Below are positions 25,267-34,157 of a DNA stretch of 64,000 bases, in pieces (position 1 is the stretch's first letter; each line of letters begins with the position of its first letter). The notes under the pieces were generated by a model that had not been told where the DNA came from, did no database searches, and worked only from the letters and a program-made list of their open reading frames with translations. The position numbers and the translations under genes were made by a program. Source of the DNA: Roseateles sp. YR242 (GTDB lineage Bacteria > Pseudomonadota > Gammaproteobacteria > Burkholderiales > Burkholderiaceae_C); NCBI RefSeq assembly GCF_900109745.1, contig NZ_FOAV01000019.1, positions 30,640 through 94,639 on the forward strand. The letters run 5' to 3'.

Positions 25267-27621
25267 TCAGGCGGTGGCCCCCTCGACGGAACGTGCCTGG
25301 TCCTGCGGGATCGGCGCGTCCTGCGGACGCAGCGTGAGCACCACCGGGATCGACTTGGAGGTCGGTGTACCGGCGCCAATGGAGACGCTGGACAGCGGCA
25401 CCAGGCCATTGGTTTCGGGGAAGTAGCTGGCCAGGCAGCCGCGCGGGATGTCGTACTCGATCAACACGAACTTCTCGGCCCGGCGCTCTTCACCATCGCT
25501 GTAGACGCTGGTGATGTCCACCCATTCACCGGCCTTCATGCCAATGGCCTTCAGGTCTTCGCGGTGAATGAACACCACACGGCGATGGCCCCAGACGCCG
25601 CGGTAGCGGTCATCCATGCCATAGATGGTGGTGTTGTACTGGTCGTGCGAACGCACGGTGGCCAGGTTGAACACCACCGTCTTGTGCTCACGCAGACGCT
25701 CGCGGGCCTGATGGACCGGCGTGTCGGTGGGCAGCGCGTAGGTGATGAAGTTGGCCTTGCCCGTCGGCGTGGCCCAGACGCGCTCGCTGGCGGTGTTGCG
25801 CAGGCGGAAGCCACCCGGCGTCTTTATCTTCTCGTTGAAGCCCTTGAAGTCGTCGAACACTTCTTCGATCTTGTCGCGGATGCGGCTGTAGTCCTCCACC
25901 AGCCACAACCACGGCGTCTTGCTGTGCTTGAGCGTGGCGGCCGCCATGCGGGCCACGATCATCGGCTCGGACAGCAGGTGCTCCGAGGCCGGTGCGTTCA
26001 TGCCGCTGGAGATGTGCACCATGCTCATCGAGTCTTCCACCGTCACGCCCTGCGGGCCGCCGGCCTGCATGTCGATCTCGGTGCGGCCCAGGCAGGGCAG
26101 CACCAGGGCGTCCTTGCCATGGATCGTGTGGCTGCGGTTGAACTTGGTGGTGACATGCACCGTCAGCTCGGTGTTGCGCAGTGCCTTCCAGGTGGCGGAG
26201 GTGTCCGGCGTGGCCGAGGCGAAGTTGCCGCCCAGCGCAATGAACACTTTGCCCTTGCCGTCCAGCATTGCCTGGATGGCTTCCACCGTGCCATAACCGT
26301 GCTTGCGCGGCGGCTCGAAGCCGAAGACCTTGCCCAGGCGGTCGAGGAAGGCCGGGGCCGGCTTCTCATAGATGCCCATGGTGCGGTCACCCTGCACATT
26401 GCTGTGGCCGCGCACCGGGCAGGCGCCTGCGCCTTCGCGACCCAGGTTGCCGCGCAGCATCAGCAGGGCGGCAATGTGCTGGATGGTGGCCACCGAGTGC
26501 TGGTGCTGGGTGATGCCCATGCCCCAGCAGATGATGACGCTTTTGGCCTGCGCGTACAGGTCACCCGCAGCGTGGAGCTGCTCCTGCGAGAGGCCGGATT
26601 CGGCTTCCAGCGTGGCCCAGTCTTCCGCGCGGATGCTGGCAGCGAAGGCATCGAAGCCGTCGGTGTGCTGCGCGATGAAGTCCAGATCCAGCACGCGTTC
26701 ACGGCCTTCGGCCACGGCCACGTCGTCCAGTTCCAGCACGCGCTTGCACAGGCCCTTCATCACGGCCATGTCGCCGCCGATGCGGACCTGGAAGTAATGC
26801 GAGGAGATGGGCGTGCTGCCCATGGTCGCCATCTCGATCTTGCTTTGCGGGTCGGCAAAACGCTCCAGCCCACGCTCACGCAGCGGGTTGAAGCTGACGA
26901 TCTTGCAGCCGCGCTTGGAAGCCTCACGCAGCTCACCCAGCATGCGGGGGTGGTTGGTGCCCGGGTTCTGCCCGAACACGAAGATGGCGTCCGCCTTCTC
27001 GAAGTCGTGCAGCGTGACCGTGCCCTTGCCGATGCCGATGGTGGGCTTCAGGCCCTGGCCACTCGGCTCATGGCACATGTTCGAGCAGTCGGGGAAGTTG
27101 TTGGTGCCGAACTCGCGCACGAACAGCTGGTACAGGAAGGCGGCTTCATTGCTCGCACGGCCCGAGGTGTAGAACATCGCCTCGTCCGGATGGGCCAACG
27201 CGTTGAGCTTGGCGGCAATCAGTTCGAAAGCGGCGTCCCAGGCGATGGGCTTGTATTTGTCCGTGGCGTGGTCGTAGACCAGGGGCTCGGTGATGCGGCC
27301 GAAATTCTCGAGGTCGAAGTCCGACTGTTCCGCCAGCCAGCTGACGGTGTGTGCGCTCAGCACATCGGGCGTGGCGCGGTGCGCCGTCGCTTCGGCGGCG
27401 ATGGCCTTGGCGCCGTTTTCGCAGAACTCGAAGGTGGAGCGGTGATCGCGGTCCGGCCAGGCGCAGCCGGGGCAGTCAAAGCCGTCCGGCTGGTTGGCCG
27501 ACAGCAGTGTCTTGGCGCCCTTCACGGCGATGCCTTGCGTCTGCAAGGTCTTGGCCACGCTACGCAGCGCGCCCCAGCCACCGGCAGGGCCCTTGTAGAA
27601 GTGAATTTTCTGGTCGCTCAT
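25267..27621 (-). CDS. FdhF/YdeP family molybdopterin oxidoreductase
   Basis: 784 residues, the usual size for YdeP-like formate dehydrogenase relatives. The N-terminus MSDQKIHFYKGPAGGWGALR and the cysteine pair CPGC (50, 53) are family features; the pair may help hold a small iron-sulfur centre. The likely molybdenum ligand is the Cys in SNMCHEPSGQGL near residue 180, so no selenocysteine is needed. Molybdopterin-binding segments such as FVFGQNPGTNHPRML and CWGMGITQHQHSV are clear. The substrate is not proven for this family; formate is plausible because FdhD and an oxalate/formate-type antiporter are adjacent. Confidence 0.92.
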   Translation of the reverse strand: MSDQKIHFYKGPAGGWGALRSVAKTLQTQGIAVKGAKTLLSANQPDGFDCPGCAWPDRDHRSTFEFCENGAKAIAAEATAHRATPDVLSAHTVSWLAEQSDFDLENFGRITEPLVYDHATDKYKPIAWDAAFELIAAKLNALAHPDEAMFYTSGRASNEAAFLYQLFVREFGTNNFPDCSNMCHEPSGQGLKPTIGIGKGTVTLHDFEKADAIFVFGQNPGTNHPRMLGELREASKRGCKIVSFNPLRERGLERFADPQSKIEMATMGSTPISSHYFQVRIGGDMAVMKGLCKRVLELDDVAVAEGRERVLDLDFIAQHTDGFDAFAASIRAEDWATLEAESGLSQEQLHAAGDLYAQAKSVIICWGMGITQHQHSVATIQHIAALLMLRGNLGREGAGACPVRGHSNVQGDRTMGIYEKPAPAFLDRLGKVFGFEPPRKHGYGTVEAIQAMLDGKGKVFIALGGNFASATPDTSATWKALRNTELTVHVTTKFNRSHTIHGKDALVLPCLGRTEIDMQAGGPQGVTVEDSMSMVHISSGMNAPASEHLLSEPMIVARMAAATLKHSKTPWLWLVEDYSRIRDKIEEVFDDFKGFNEKIKTPGGFRLRNTASERVWATPTGKANFITYALPTDTPVHQARERLREHKTVVFNLATVRSHDQYNTTIYGMDDRYRGVWGHRRVVFIHREDLKAIGMKAGEWVDITSVYSDGEERRAEKFVLIEYDIPRGCLASYFPETNGLVPLSSVSIGAGTPTSKSIPVVLTLRPQDAPIPQDQARSVEGATA

Positions 27622-27746
27622 CCGGTCCTCGGCTGTGGCGTCTCAAGCTCAATGAACGTCGCCCCGGGGCGCCAGAAACAGGCCGCCAACGGGGCGAAGT
27701 GAAGAATAGCCGCGAGCACTGGAACGCGCTCGCGGAGGGTCATGTT

Positions 27747-27788
27747 CCGACTGCGCCGCCATGAAGTGTTTCCAGGCGGCGCAGTCGG
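27747..27788 (-). terminator. 14-bp stem hairpin downstream of the OFA antiporter gene
   Basis: CCGACTGCGCCGCC and GGCGGCGCAGTCGG form an uninterrupted 14-bp stem around a 14-nt loop, 7 bp after the antiporter stop codon. No T run follows, so termination may need Rho or be partial. It separates the antiporter transcript from the fdh operon. Confidence 0.75.
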
Positions 27789-27795
27789 CGCGTCG

Positions 27796-29466
27796 TCAGT
27801 TGAAGAACTTGGCGACGGTCAGCAGCGTGCGGTAGATACCCCACACCAGCGGGATCGCCACGGCCGCCCAGGCCAGGGCCACCAGCACGGTCGGCGTGGC
27901 CTTGCCGGCGCCAGGGCCGCTGCCCACTTCGTTGGCGGCGGCACGGTCGCTGGCCAGTTGCTTCTCGACGGCCAGTTCCTCGTCGCTCATGAAGTGCTTG
28001 TCGGCGATCGGACGCACCAGCAGGTTGGCGATCAGGCCAATCACCAGCAGACCCACCAGGATGTACATGGTCTGGTTGTAGACCTGTTCACGGGGGATGC
28101 CCAGACCCAGTTGGTAGTCGCGCATGTAGTTCACGACGATGGGGCCCAGGATGCCGGCGGTGGCCCAGGCAGTCAGCAGACGGCCGTGGATGGCGCCCAC
28201 CATCTGGGTACCGAACAGGTCACCCAGGTAGGCCGGCACGGTGGCGAAACCACCGCCATACATCGACAGGATCACGCAGACCGCGCCCACGAAGGCCAGC
28301 TTGTGGCCAGCAGCAGCGCTAGCCGGCAGGCTGGCGTACAGCAGGCCACCCAGCACGAAGAAGACCGTGTAGGTGAGCTTGCGGCCCAGCTTGTCCGACA
28401 GCGTGGCCCAGACGAAGCGGCCACCAATGTTGAACAGGCTCAGCAGCGCGGCGAAACCGGCGGCGATGCCAGCGATGGCGGCCAGCTGGGTCTTGTCCAG
28501 GTCGGCGAACTTGGCGTCCACACCGATCAGGGAACCACCGAAGATTTCCTGCAGCATCGGGCTGGCCATGCCGATCACGCCAATACCGGCGCTCACGTTC
28601 ATGCACAACACCAGCCACACCAGCCAGAACTGGGGAATGCCCCAGACCTTTTTCACGTGCACGTGGCGTTGCGTGATCATGGTGTTGGACGCTTGCGCGG
28701 CAGGCGCGGTCCAGCCTTCAGGCTTCCAGCCCGACGGCGGCACGCGGTAGCCCAGGGCACCGGCGACCATGAACACAAAATAGATCAGCGCCATGACGAC
28801 GAAGGTCTGCATCACGCCCGGATCCGTCGGGGTGGCAAAGTTCTTCATCAGTTCCACGGCCAGCGGGGAACCGATCATCGCGCCGCCGCCAAAGCCCATG
28901 ATGGCCATGCCGGTGGCCATGCCACGACGGTCAGGGAACCACTTGATCAGCGTGGACACGGGCGAGATGTAACCCAGACCCAGGCCAATGCCACCGATCA
29001 CGCCCGAGCCCAGGATCATCATCCAGAGCTGGTGGGTGTGGATGCCCAGGGCCGAGAACAGCATGCCGCCGCACCAGCACAGCGCACTGACCAGACCCGC
29101 CTTGCGGGGACCCGCGCGTTCCAGCCAACCGCCCCAGATCGCCGCAGAGCAACCCAGGAAAACGAAGAACAGCGTGTACATCCAGCCGAGGGTGGCGACG
29201 CTCCAGTCGCACTCCGTGGTGAACAGCTGCTGGAAGAAGCTCACATCCTTGCCGCAGGCCGCGCCGGTACCGGCGGTCTGCATCAGCTTGGACAGGGGCA
29301 GCCAGAACACCGAGAAGCCGTAGGCCATCCCGATGCAAAGGTGAATGGCAAGGGCACTCGGCGGCACCAGCCAGCGGTTGAAGCCGGGGGCGGCAATCGT
29401 GCGCTCCTTGCTCAGCCAGCTTGCGCCGCTGGGCGCGACGCTCGGGTCGGTCAGCACTGAAGACAT
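27796..29466 (-). CDS. MFS transporter, oxalate/formate antiporter (OFA) family
   Basis: 556 residues, about 12 membrane segments. The N-terminus FNRWLVPPSALAIHLCIGMA and the motif WFPDRRGMATGMAIMGFGGG are typical of OFA proteins, and RFVWATLSDKLGRK is the usual MFS loop. A large insertion carries the charged segment after GYRVPPSGWKPEGW. OFA members exchange oxalate and formate or carry other carboxylates. The gene is followed, after a strong hairpin, by the FdhF/YdeP-FdhD operon, so formate or oxalate handling is a reasonable guess. The C-terminal tail is hydrophobic (LVALAWAAVAIPLVWGIYRT), possibly an extra helix. Confidence 0.92.
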   Translation of the reverse strand: MSSVLTDPSVAPSGASWLSKERTIAAPGFNRWLVPPSALAIHLCIGMAYGFSVFWLPLSKLMQTAGTGAACGKDVSFFQQLFTTECDWSVATLGWMYTLFFVFLGCSAAIWGGWLERAGPRKAGLVSALCWCGGMLFSALGIHTHQLWMMILGSGVIGGIGLGLGYISPVSTLIKWFPDRRGMATGMAIMGFGGGAMIGSPLAVELMKNFATPTDPGVMQTFVVMALIYFVFMVAGALGYRVPPSGWKPEGWTAPAAQASNTMITQRHVHVKKVWGIPQFWLVWLVLCMNVSAGIGVIGMASPMLQEIFGGSLIGVDAKFADLDKTQLAAIAGIAAGFAALLSLFNIGGRFVWATLSDKLGRKLTYTVFFVLGGLLYASLPASAAAGHKLAFVGAVCVILSMYGGGFATVPAYLGDLFGTQMVGAIHGRLLTAWATAGILGPIVVNYMRDYQLGLGIPREQVYNQTMYILVGLLVIGLIANLLVRPIADKHFMSDEELAVEKQLASDRAAANEVGSGPGAGKATPTVLVALAWAAVAIPLVWGIYRTLLTVAKFFN

Positions 29467-30068
29467 GGGTCCTCCTGGGAAAAGATGAATGGCCGTGGGC
29501 CTTTTCTTCGGTTACTACACCGGCGCACGGAACCCTCCTCCCGCTGCCGGCCACGGCGCGATCTTGAAGGCTTGCGACCCCCTAGACATACGTAAAACCC
29601 CGACCCGAAAACCGGTCCGACGGCTCTTTCGTTAGGAATCACTCACTCGTTACATCCGGTAAAGATTGAGCTCTTCTGCGCGCGACCGCACATATTGACG
29701 GCAAGGTTTGACGAAAGCCTACAACCCCACAGCACGTACGGACGTATATCGCCCGCATGCGACAACTTGTGCACGTTTGTTAAGTGCCGGGCGCTACGCA
29801 GATGCACCGAACAGGCGCGCGCGCCTCGCTTGCTTTTGACGGGTTCGGAAGGCGCACTGGCCGATGGCAGCGGGGATAGACGGGGTTGGCCCGTCTGCAC
29901 CAATTTGATTGTTCTGATGGCCACAACGATGCATTGCAGAGGCAACCATTTATGGGCCTAGGGGTGATGCCTATTGTTCAGCCATCGACAAACGACTTGC
30001 CGACAACAAGCCTCCCAGACCCACCCCGCCGCGAAGCCCCGCTTCACGGACACCGAAAGGACACTGTC
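29467..30068. other. 600-bp AT-richer intergenic region
   Basis: No convincing gene. A 100-codon minus-strand frame (29643-29945) lacks a ribosome site and shows no recognisable family. The stretch is visibly richer in A+T than its surroundings and contains TTGACG-like boxes near 29695 and the palindromic fragment TACGTA near 29589. It holds the promoters of the antiporter and of the DUF4148 gene, and could hide a small RNA, but I see no clear terminator inside it. Confidence 0.5.
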
Positions 30069-30395
30069 ATGAGCACCACCAAGACCCTGATCGCCGCCGC
30101 CCTGATTGCTGTCGGTGCCGCTGCCGCCCCTGTGTTCGCCCAAAGCTACAGCCACCTGGAGCCAATCACCACGACCAGCCAGAAGACACGCGCCGAGGTA
30201 TTGGCGGACCTGCAGATCTACCGCGACTCTGGCCTGGCCCTGGTGGACAGCACGGAAGAGCTGGGGTTTGACAACACCCGTCGCCAGCAGGCCCAGGCGC
30301 GGTATGAGCAGCTGCGCAACTCGCCCACCTATGCCGCGCTGGTGAAGCGCTTCTCGGAAGAGGAAGCCGGCAAGAAGCACGTGGCCGCCCGCTGA
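30069..30395 (+). CDS. DUF4148 domain secreted protein
   Basis: 108 residues from ATG 30069, preceded by AAAGGA. A signal peptide ends at VFA (residue 24). The remainder, KTRAEVLADLQIYRDSGLA followed by a short C-terminal helix pair, matches DUF4148, a family common in Burkholderiales periplasmic proteins with unknown function. It is monocistronic, closed by the terminator at 30426-30460. Confidence 0.88.
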   Translation: MSTTKTLIAAALIAVGAAAAPVFAQSYSHLEPITTTSQKTRAEVLADLQIYRDSGLALVDSTEELGFDNTRRQQAQARYEQLRNSPTYAALVKRFSEEEAGKKHVAAR

Positions 30396-30425
30396 TTGCT
30401 GCACTGAGCTTCGCATCGAGCTTCG

Positions 30426-30460
30426 CCAACGCCGCCCCTCCAGGGCGGCGTTGGTGTTTT
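30426..30460 (+). terminator. Rho-independent terminator of the DUF4148 gene
   Basis: CCAACGCCGCCC, loop CTCCA, GGGCGGCGTTGG, then TGTTTT: a perfect 12-bp stem with a short T run, 30 bp after the stop codon. Confidence 0.92.
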
Positions 30461-30554
30461 CAGGGCTCCCAGCCTGGCACCATGCCCGTTTGGGATAAGA
30501 CGGATGGCAGGCAGCCATGCACGATGACGGTTTTGAACGTCACTCGCAGTACCC

Positions 30555-31265
30555 ATGAGCGCTACGCCTCCTTCCCTCATTCCCGTGCCCCAGGGCACGG
30601 CCCCCCTCTCATCGAACACCAGTGCCACCCTGCTGGCGGCCGTGGGCGGGTATGTCGACACCATCGGCTTCGTGGCCTTGTTCGGTCTGTTTACAGCCCA
30701 CGTCACCGGTAACTTCGTACTGATCGGCGCGGAGCTGGCTCGGCCTGGGCATGGCGTGCTGCTCAAGCTGCTGGCCTTCCCGGCCTTCATCCTGGCGGTT
30801 GCGGCTTCCCGTGTCATTGCCCTGTGGTGCGAGCAGCGTGACCGCCCCGCCATCCGGCTGATCCTGGCGCTGCAGGCGGTGCTGCTGCTGGGCTTCATGC
30901 TGGCGGGCTTTTATGGGCATCCGATGCGGGGCTCCGAGCATCCGCTGGCCATCACGGCAGGCCTGCTGGGTGCCGCCGCCATGGGCCTGCAAAATGGCGC
31001 GGGCCGGTTGCTGCTGAGCAAGCTGACGCCCCACACGGTCATGACCGGCAATGTGACCCAGCTGGTGCTGGACGTCACCGACCTGCTGCTCGGACATGGC
31101 GGCGCGGACATTCGGAGCCGGGTGCACAAGATGCTCTGGCCCATCGTCGCCTTCGGCAGCGGCGCCATCCTCGGCGCGTTGGCCTTCGTGAACTTCGGCT
31201 GGGCGGCCTTGCTGCCCGCGTTGCTGACGGTGCTATTCCTGGCTTGGCGGGGGATTGCCGCCTAG
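30555..31265 (+). CDS. YoaK/DUF1275 family membrane protein
   Basis: 236 residues, about six membrane segments. The N-terminal motif GGYVDTIGFVALFGLFTAHV followed by TGNFVLIG is the DUF1275 signature, and AMGLQNGAGRLLLSKL plus HTVMTGNVTQLVLDV is the second repeat. Family function is unknown, although it is often near stress or transport genes. It lies alone between the DUF4148 gene and a small secreted protein gene. Confidence 0.9.
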   Translation: MSATPPSLIPVPQGTAPLSSNTSATLLAAVGGYVDTIGFVALFGLFTAHVTGNFVLIGAELARPGHGVLLKLLAFPAFILAVAASRVIALWCEQRDRPAIRLILALQAVLLLGFMLAGFYGHPMRGSEHPLAITAGLLGAAAMGLQNGAGRLLLSKLTPHTVMTGNVTQLVLDVTDLLLGHGGADIRSRVHKMLWPIVAFGSGAILGALAFVNFGWAALLPALLTVLFLAWRGIAA

Positions 31266-31363
31266 GATCACCAACTAGAGCCTCTCAAAGGCCAGCGGTC
31301 GGAGGGTGTGCCGTACGGTGTCATCCCGGCCGTCAGGGATGTATCCACCTGAAATTTTCCGTT

Positions 31364-31372
31364 TGTCCTACA
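31364..31372 (+). promoter_or_regulatory. TGTCCTACA motif upstream of a small secreted protein gene
   Basis: The nonamer TGTCCTACA occurs 105 bp before the start at 31478, and the same nonamer occurs 92 bp before the DUF1003 gene (35660). A related AGTCCTACC lies at 31424. The spacing is similar, which suggests a shared regulator, but chance cannot be excluded. Confidence 0.3.
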
Positions 31373-31477
31373 AGCGCTGACGGCATCAACTCACGCACAT
31401 CGGCCGTCCCACGGTCCACAGTTAGTCCTACCCGATCCAGCGATCGGCCTAGCCTTCCAAGCCTAAAGGAGAGACTG

Positions 31478-31837
31478 ATGAACCCGACCAAATCCCTTGT
31501 GACCGGTGCCGTCGCCCTGACCGCTTTCGCCAGCGTGCTGGGCTTGGCCTATGCCCAGGTCGAAAATCCGACGGACGCCACGCAGACCCCAGTGGTGCAG
31601 CAAGAGCAGTCGTCGCAATCGACCGAAGCGGCCATGCCGGCAGACCAACCGGCCAGTGACGTGAACGCGCAATCGCAATATCAAAGCGAAGCGCAATCGA
31701 CCCAGTCGAACACAACCCAGCAGCCGCAATCGCAGGACAACGCCTGGCAAAACCAGAACGCCGCGTCCCAGCAAGACCCGCTGCCGACCGAACCGACGTC
31801 TGCCGGTGCACCGGCTCCCCGCGCTGACCGCAACTAA
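31478..31837 (+). CDS. Small Gln/Ser/Thr-rich secreted protein
   Basis: 119 residues from ATG 31478, after AAAGGAGAG. The signal peptide ends at AYA (residue 26). The mature chain is low-complexity, rich in Gln, Ser, Asn, Thr and Pro with no cysteines, for example SQYQSEAQSTQSNTTQQPQS, so it is probably disordered. I do not recognise a family. It is followed 37 bp later by an L,D-transpeptidase gene, which suggests a cell-envelope role. Confidence 0.8.
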   Translation: MNPTKSLVTGAVALTAFASVLGLAYAQVENPTDATQTPVVQQEQSSQSTEAAMPADQPASDVNAQSQYQSEAQSTQSNTTQQPQSQDNAWQNQNAASQQDPLPTEPTSAGAPAPRADRN

Positions 31838-31874
31838 GCGGCCAGGGTCTGCCCTGCCAGCCTGAGGTCGCCCC

Positions 31875-32726
31875 ATGCTGCGTGCTTCGAGCGGATACTT
31901 TTCCGGCGGTGAACCGCCGGAGCCGACCCGCAAACCGGTGTCGGATTCGTTGCGCGAGCGCGCAGGGTGGGCGGCTCAAGGCCTGGCTCTGGGGCTGGTG
32001 GCCGCGCTACTGGCGTGGCCGGCTGCCACCTACCTGATGAAGCAGGCGCGTCCTGCAAAACCGCCAAGCGTGGTGCAGGCTCCTGGTTCACTCCGGGCTG
32101 CGGGTCATGTGCCCCCACGCCATGCGCCTGTGATCCTTGGCGGCAAGGCGGACTTTGGGAAGACCAAGGCCTCGCCACAAGCGCGCCAATTGGCCGGCTG
32201 GGTAATGGCAGGCTACGACCACGGCGGCCGTCCGTTTGCCATTCTGGACAAGCGTCAGGCGCAAGTCTTTGTCTTCTATCCAGACGGCAAGCTCGCCGGC
32301 AGTACCCCTGTGCTGCTGGGTTATGCGGCCGGTGATGACAGCGTTGCGGGCATTGGTCTGCGGCCCATCGCAGAGGTTCGCCCCTCCGAACGCACTACCG
32401 CTGCAGGCCGCTTCGTGGCTCAGCCGGGGCGTAATGCGCTGAACGAAGATGTGCTGTGGGTGGATTACGACGCAGCCGTCTCGATGCATCGAGTGCGCGT
32501 CACCAACCCGGCCGAACGTCGTTTGGAACGACTGGCTTCTCCCACTCCCAAGGACAACCGGATCAGCTTTGGCTGCATCAACATGCCGGTCAAGTTCTTC
32601 GAGAACCAGCTGTGGCCCATCCTGGGCAAACGCGGCGGCATTGTTTATGTACTGCCGGAAAAGAAGTCGATGGAGCAGGTGTTTGGCCCGCAGATGCAAC
32701 GCGCCAAGGCGGGTTTGCCCACCTGA
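31875..32726 (+). CDS. L,D-transpeptidase (YkuD-like) family protein
   Basis: 283 residues with one membrane anchor (about residues 33-54) and a periplasmic catalytic domain. The Cys motif is NRISFGCINMP, where the common subfamily has SHGC; the His expected in the active site appears to be the one in VSMHRVRV. The domain otherwise reads as YkuD: FAILDKRQAQVFVFYPDGKL, then TTAAGRFV. It would crosslink peptidoglycan or attach proteins to it. The Phe replacing the usual His is seen in a related subfamily as Tyr or Phe, so activity is likely retained. Confidence 0.85.
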   Translation: MLRASSGYFSGGEPPEPTRKPVSDSLRERAGWAAQGLALGLVAALLAWPAATYLMKQARPAKPPSVVQAPGSLRAAGHVPPRHAPVILGGKADFGKTKASPQARQLAGWVMAGYDHGGRPFAILDKRQAQVFVFYPDGKLAGSTPVLLGYAAGDDSVAGIGLRPIAEVRPSERTTAAGRFVAQPGRNALNEDVLWVDYDAAVSMHRVRVTNPAERRLERLASPTPKDNRISFGCINMPVKFFENQLWPILGKRGGIVYVLPEKKSMEQVFGPQMQRAKAGLPT

Positions 32727-32925
32727 ACGACCTCTGCGTAACTCCCGCGCCCCAAGGTGGCCGGAGTTTCCCTAAGCCTCGCCTGAGCGCGGCATAAGAG
32801 GCCGGGCGTCATTCGCGCCGCCGCGACTTCTCGATATCACGCCTAGTTAGGGGTAGCTCTGCATCAGCGAAGCCCTTGTGTGGACTTATGCTGGACCATC
32901 CAACTTCGGACAGAGCCCCCAACCC

Positions 32926-33483
32926 ATGGCACCCCGCACTGCCTTACTCGTCATTGACGTTCAACGCCTTCTTTGCATCGGCGATTACGCCTGTCACGAC
33001 ATCGAGAATGTGATCGCCCGCATCAATGGGCTGATCGAGGATGCTCGGGCGGCAACAGTGCCGGTCATCTTTATTCAGCATGAGGAAGCCGGCGAACACG
33101 GCTTGCGCCACGCCACGGACGGCTGGCAACTCGATTCCCGGCTGGATGCCCAGGCAGGTGACCCGCGTATCCGCAAGACTGCGGCCGATTCATTTCACCG
33201 CACCGACCTGGATGCACTGTTGCGGATGCTGGGGATCCGCCACCTGGTGATTTGCGGCCTGCAAAGTGATTTCTGTGTGGACACGTCCGTCCGGCGAGCC
33301 TTGTCCATGGGCTATGACGTCACCCTGGTGGAAGACGGACACAGCACCCTGGACGACGGCGGGTTGACGGCCGCGCAGATTTCCGCGCACCACACCCGCG
33401 TTCTGCGCAACCTCACCAACTTCGGGCCAGCTATGACCGCGCTACCGGCGGCACAAATCCGGTTTTACAAGCAGGAAGGTTGA
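32926..33483 (+). CDS. Isochorismatase-family cysteine hydrolase
   Basis: 185 residues from ATG 32926. The catalytic triad of the family is visible: Asp11 in LLVIDVQRLL, Lys84 in RIRKTAADSF and Cys117 in LQSDFCVDTSVRRA, with the adjacent cis-peptide region LVICGL. These enzymes hydrolyse amides or related small substrates (nicotinamide, N-carbamoyl compounds, isochorismate). Which one is used here cannot be told. The gene stands alone in a 200-bp upstream spacer that contains a TAGTTAGGGGTAG sequence. Confidence 0.92.
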   Translation: MAPRTALLVIDVQRLLCIGDYACHDIENVIARINGLIEDARAATVPVIFIQHEEAGEHGLRHATDGWQLDSRLDAQAGDPRIRKTAADSFHRTDLDALLRMLGIRHLVICGLQSDFCVDTSVRRALSMGYDVTLVEDGHSTLDDGGLTAAQISAHHTRVLRNLTNFGPAMTALPAAQIRFYKQEG

Positions 33484-33492
33484 GCGCGCTCG

Positions 33493-33720
33493 CTAGCGGA
33501 GCGCCTCCTGCGTGCTCATAGCCTCTGCCCAATCGTCCCAAGTGGACTCGGTGACCTCCAGGCCATCCAGTGACGGATGTTCCGGCTCATTGGCCTGCCC
33601 GCCAGCGGCGGCCTGACGCCGCTGCATCAACACCTCCGTCTGACGGAGGATGCGCTGCATCACCAGACTGAACTGGTGGTGCTGCAACGCCACAGGATGG
33701 TTGGCGAAACGGTGCCGCAT
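33493..33720 (-). CDS. Small hypothetical protein
   Basis: 75 residues from ATG 33720, which has GGGGAGA eight bases upstream; longer in-frame starts reach 33798. The chain begins MRHRFANHPVALQHHQFSLV and ends with the acidic helix STWDDWAEAMSTQEALR. I do not recognise a family, but start signal, length and acidic Trp-rich end look like a real cytoplasmic protein. It converges on the isochorismatase gene with 9 bp between the stop codons. Confidence 0.55.
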   Translation of the reverse strand: MRHRFANHPVALQHHQFSLVMQRILRQTEVLMQRRQAAAGGQANEPEHPSLDGLEVTESTWDDWAEAMSTQEALR

Positions 33721-34016
33721 GTCTTGATCTCCCCTCATGTCGCCACTATCGGGCGGAGCCGATTCACATGCCATCCCACCATAGGGTGTACCCGGCAAGC
33801 CGCCACCCCGTCGGGATGGACGGCAGGTGCGGCCAGCTGGAAGGCACGGCCGCCTGTTCCGGGCAGGCGGGATGCCTGTCGGGCGCTGCAGGAAAGTGGG
33901 GTTTAGCGCAAGATTTACGGCGAACCGTGGGGAATCAACGGGAAATCAGCGCGGAGGGAATGAAAGCCGGCATCCGACGAGCGGAGCTGCCGGGTTTCCG
34001 GCCATCGGGAGGCGGT

Positions 34017-34157
34017 TCAGATCACCTGGCGCAGCAGCGCATACAGCGCGATCACGGCTGAAATGATGCAAAACACCGTTTTCATGGACCGGCTGCTGAT
34101 GAACGCGCCAATGGTGTTGGAGACCAGGATGGCGGCAAGGAGATAGTTGGTTTTCAT
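34017..34157 (-). CDS. 46-residue membrane microprotein coupled to DmeF
   Basis: Starts with ATG 34157, overlapping the dmeF stop codon by 4 bp (ATGA), which implies translational coupling. The sequence is mostly hydrophobic: NYLLAAILVSNTIGAFISS, a short basic link, then VFCIISAVIALYALLRQVI, so two short membrane segments are likely. No family is recognisable. The tight coupling to a nickel/cobalt exporter suggests a small partner or regulator of the transporter, by position only. Confidence 0.65.
   Translation of the reverse strand: MKTNYLLAAILVSNTIGAFISSRSMKTVFCIISAVIALYALLRQVI

Noticed and set aside
24955..27702. 915-codon plus-strand frame opposite the FdhF/YdeP gene
   Set aside because: The minus strand encodes a clear molybdo-oxidoreductase; the opposite frame has no family features.
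29643..29945. 100-codon minus-strand frame in the AT-rich spacer
   Set aside because: No ribosome site and no recognisable family; kept only as spacer description.
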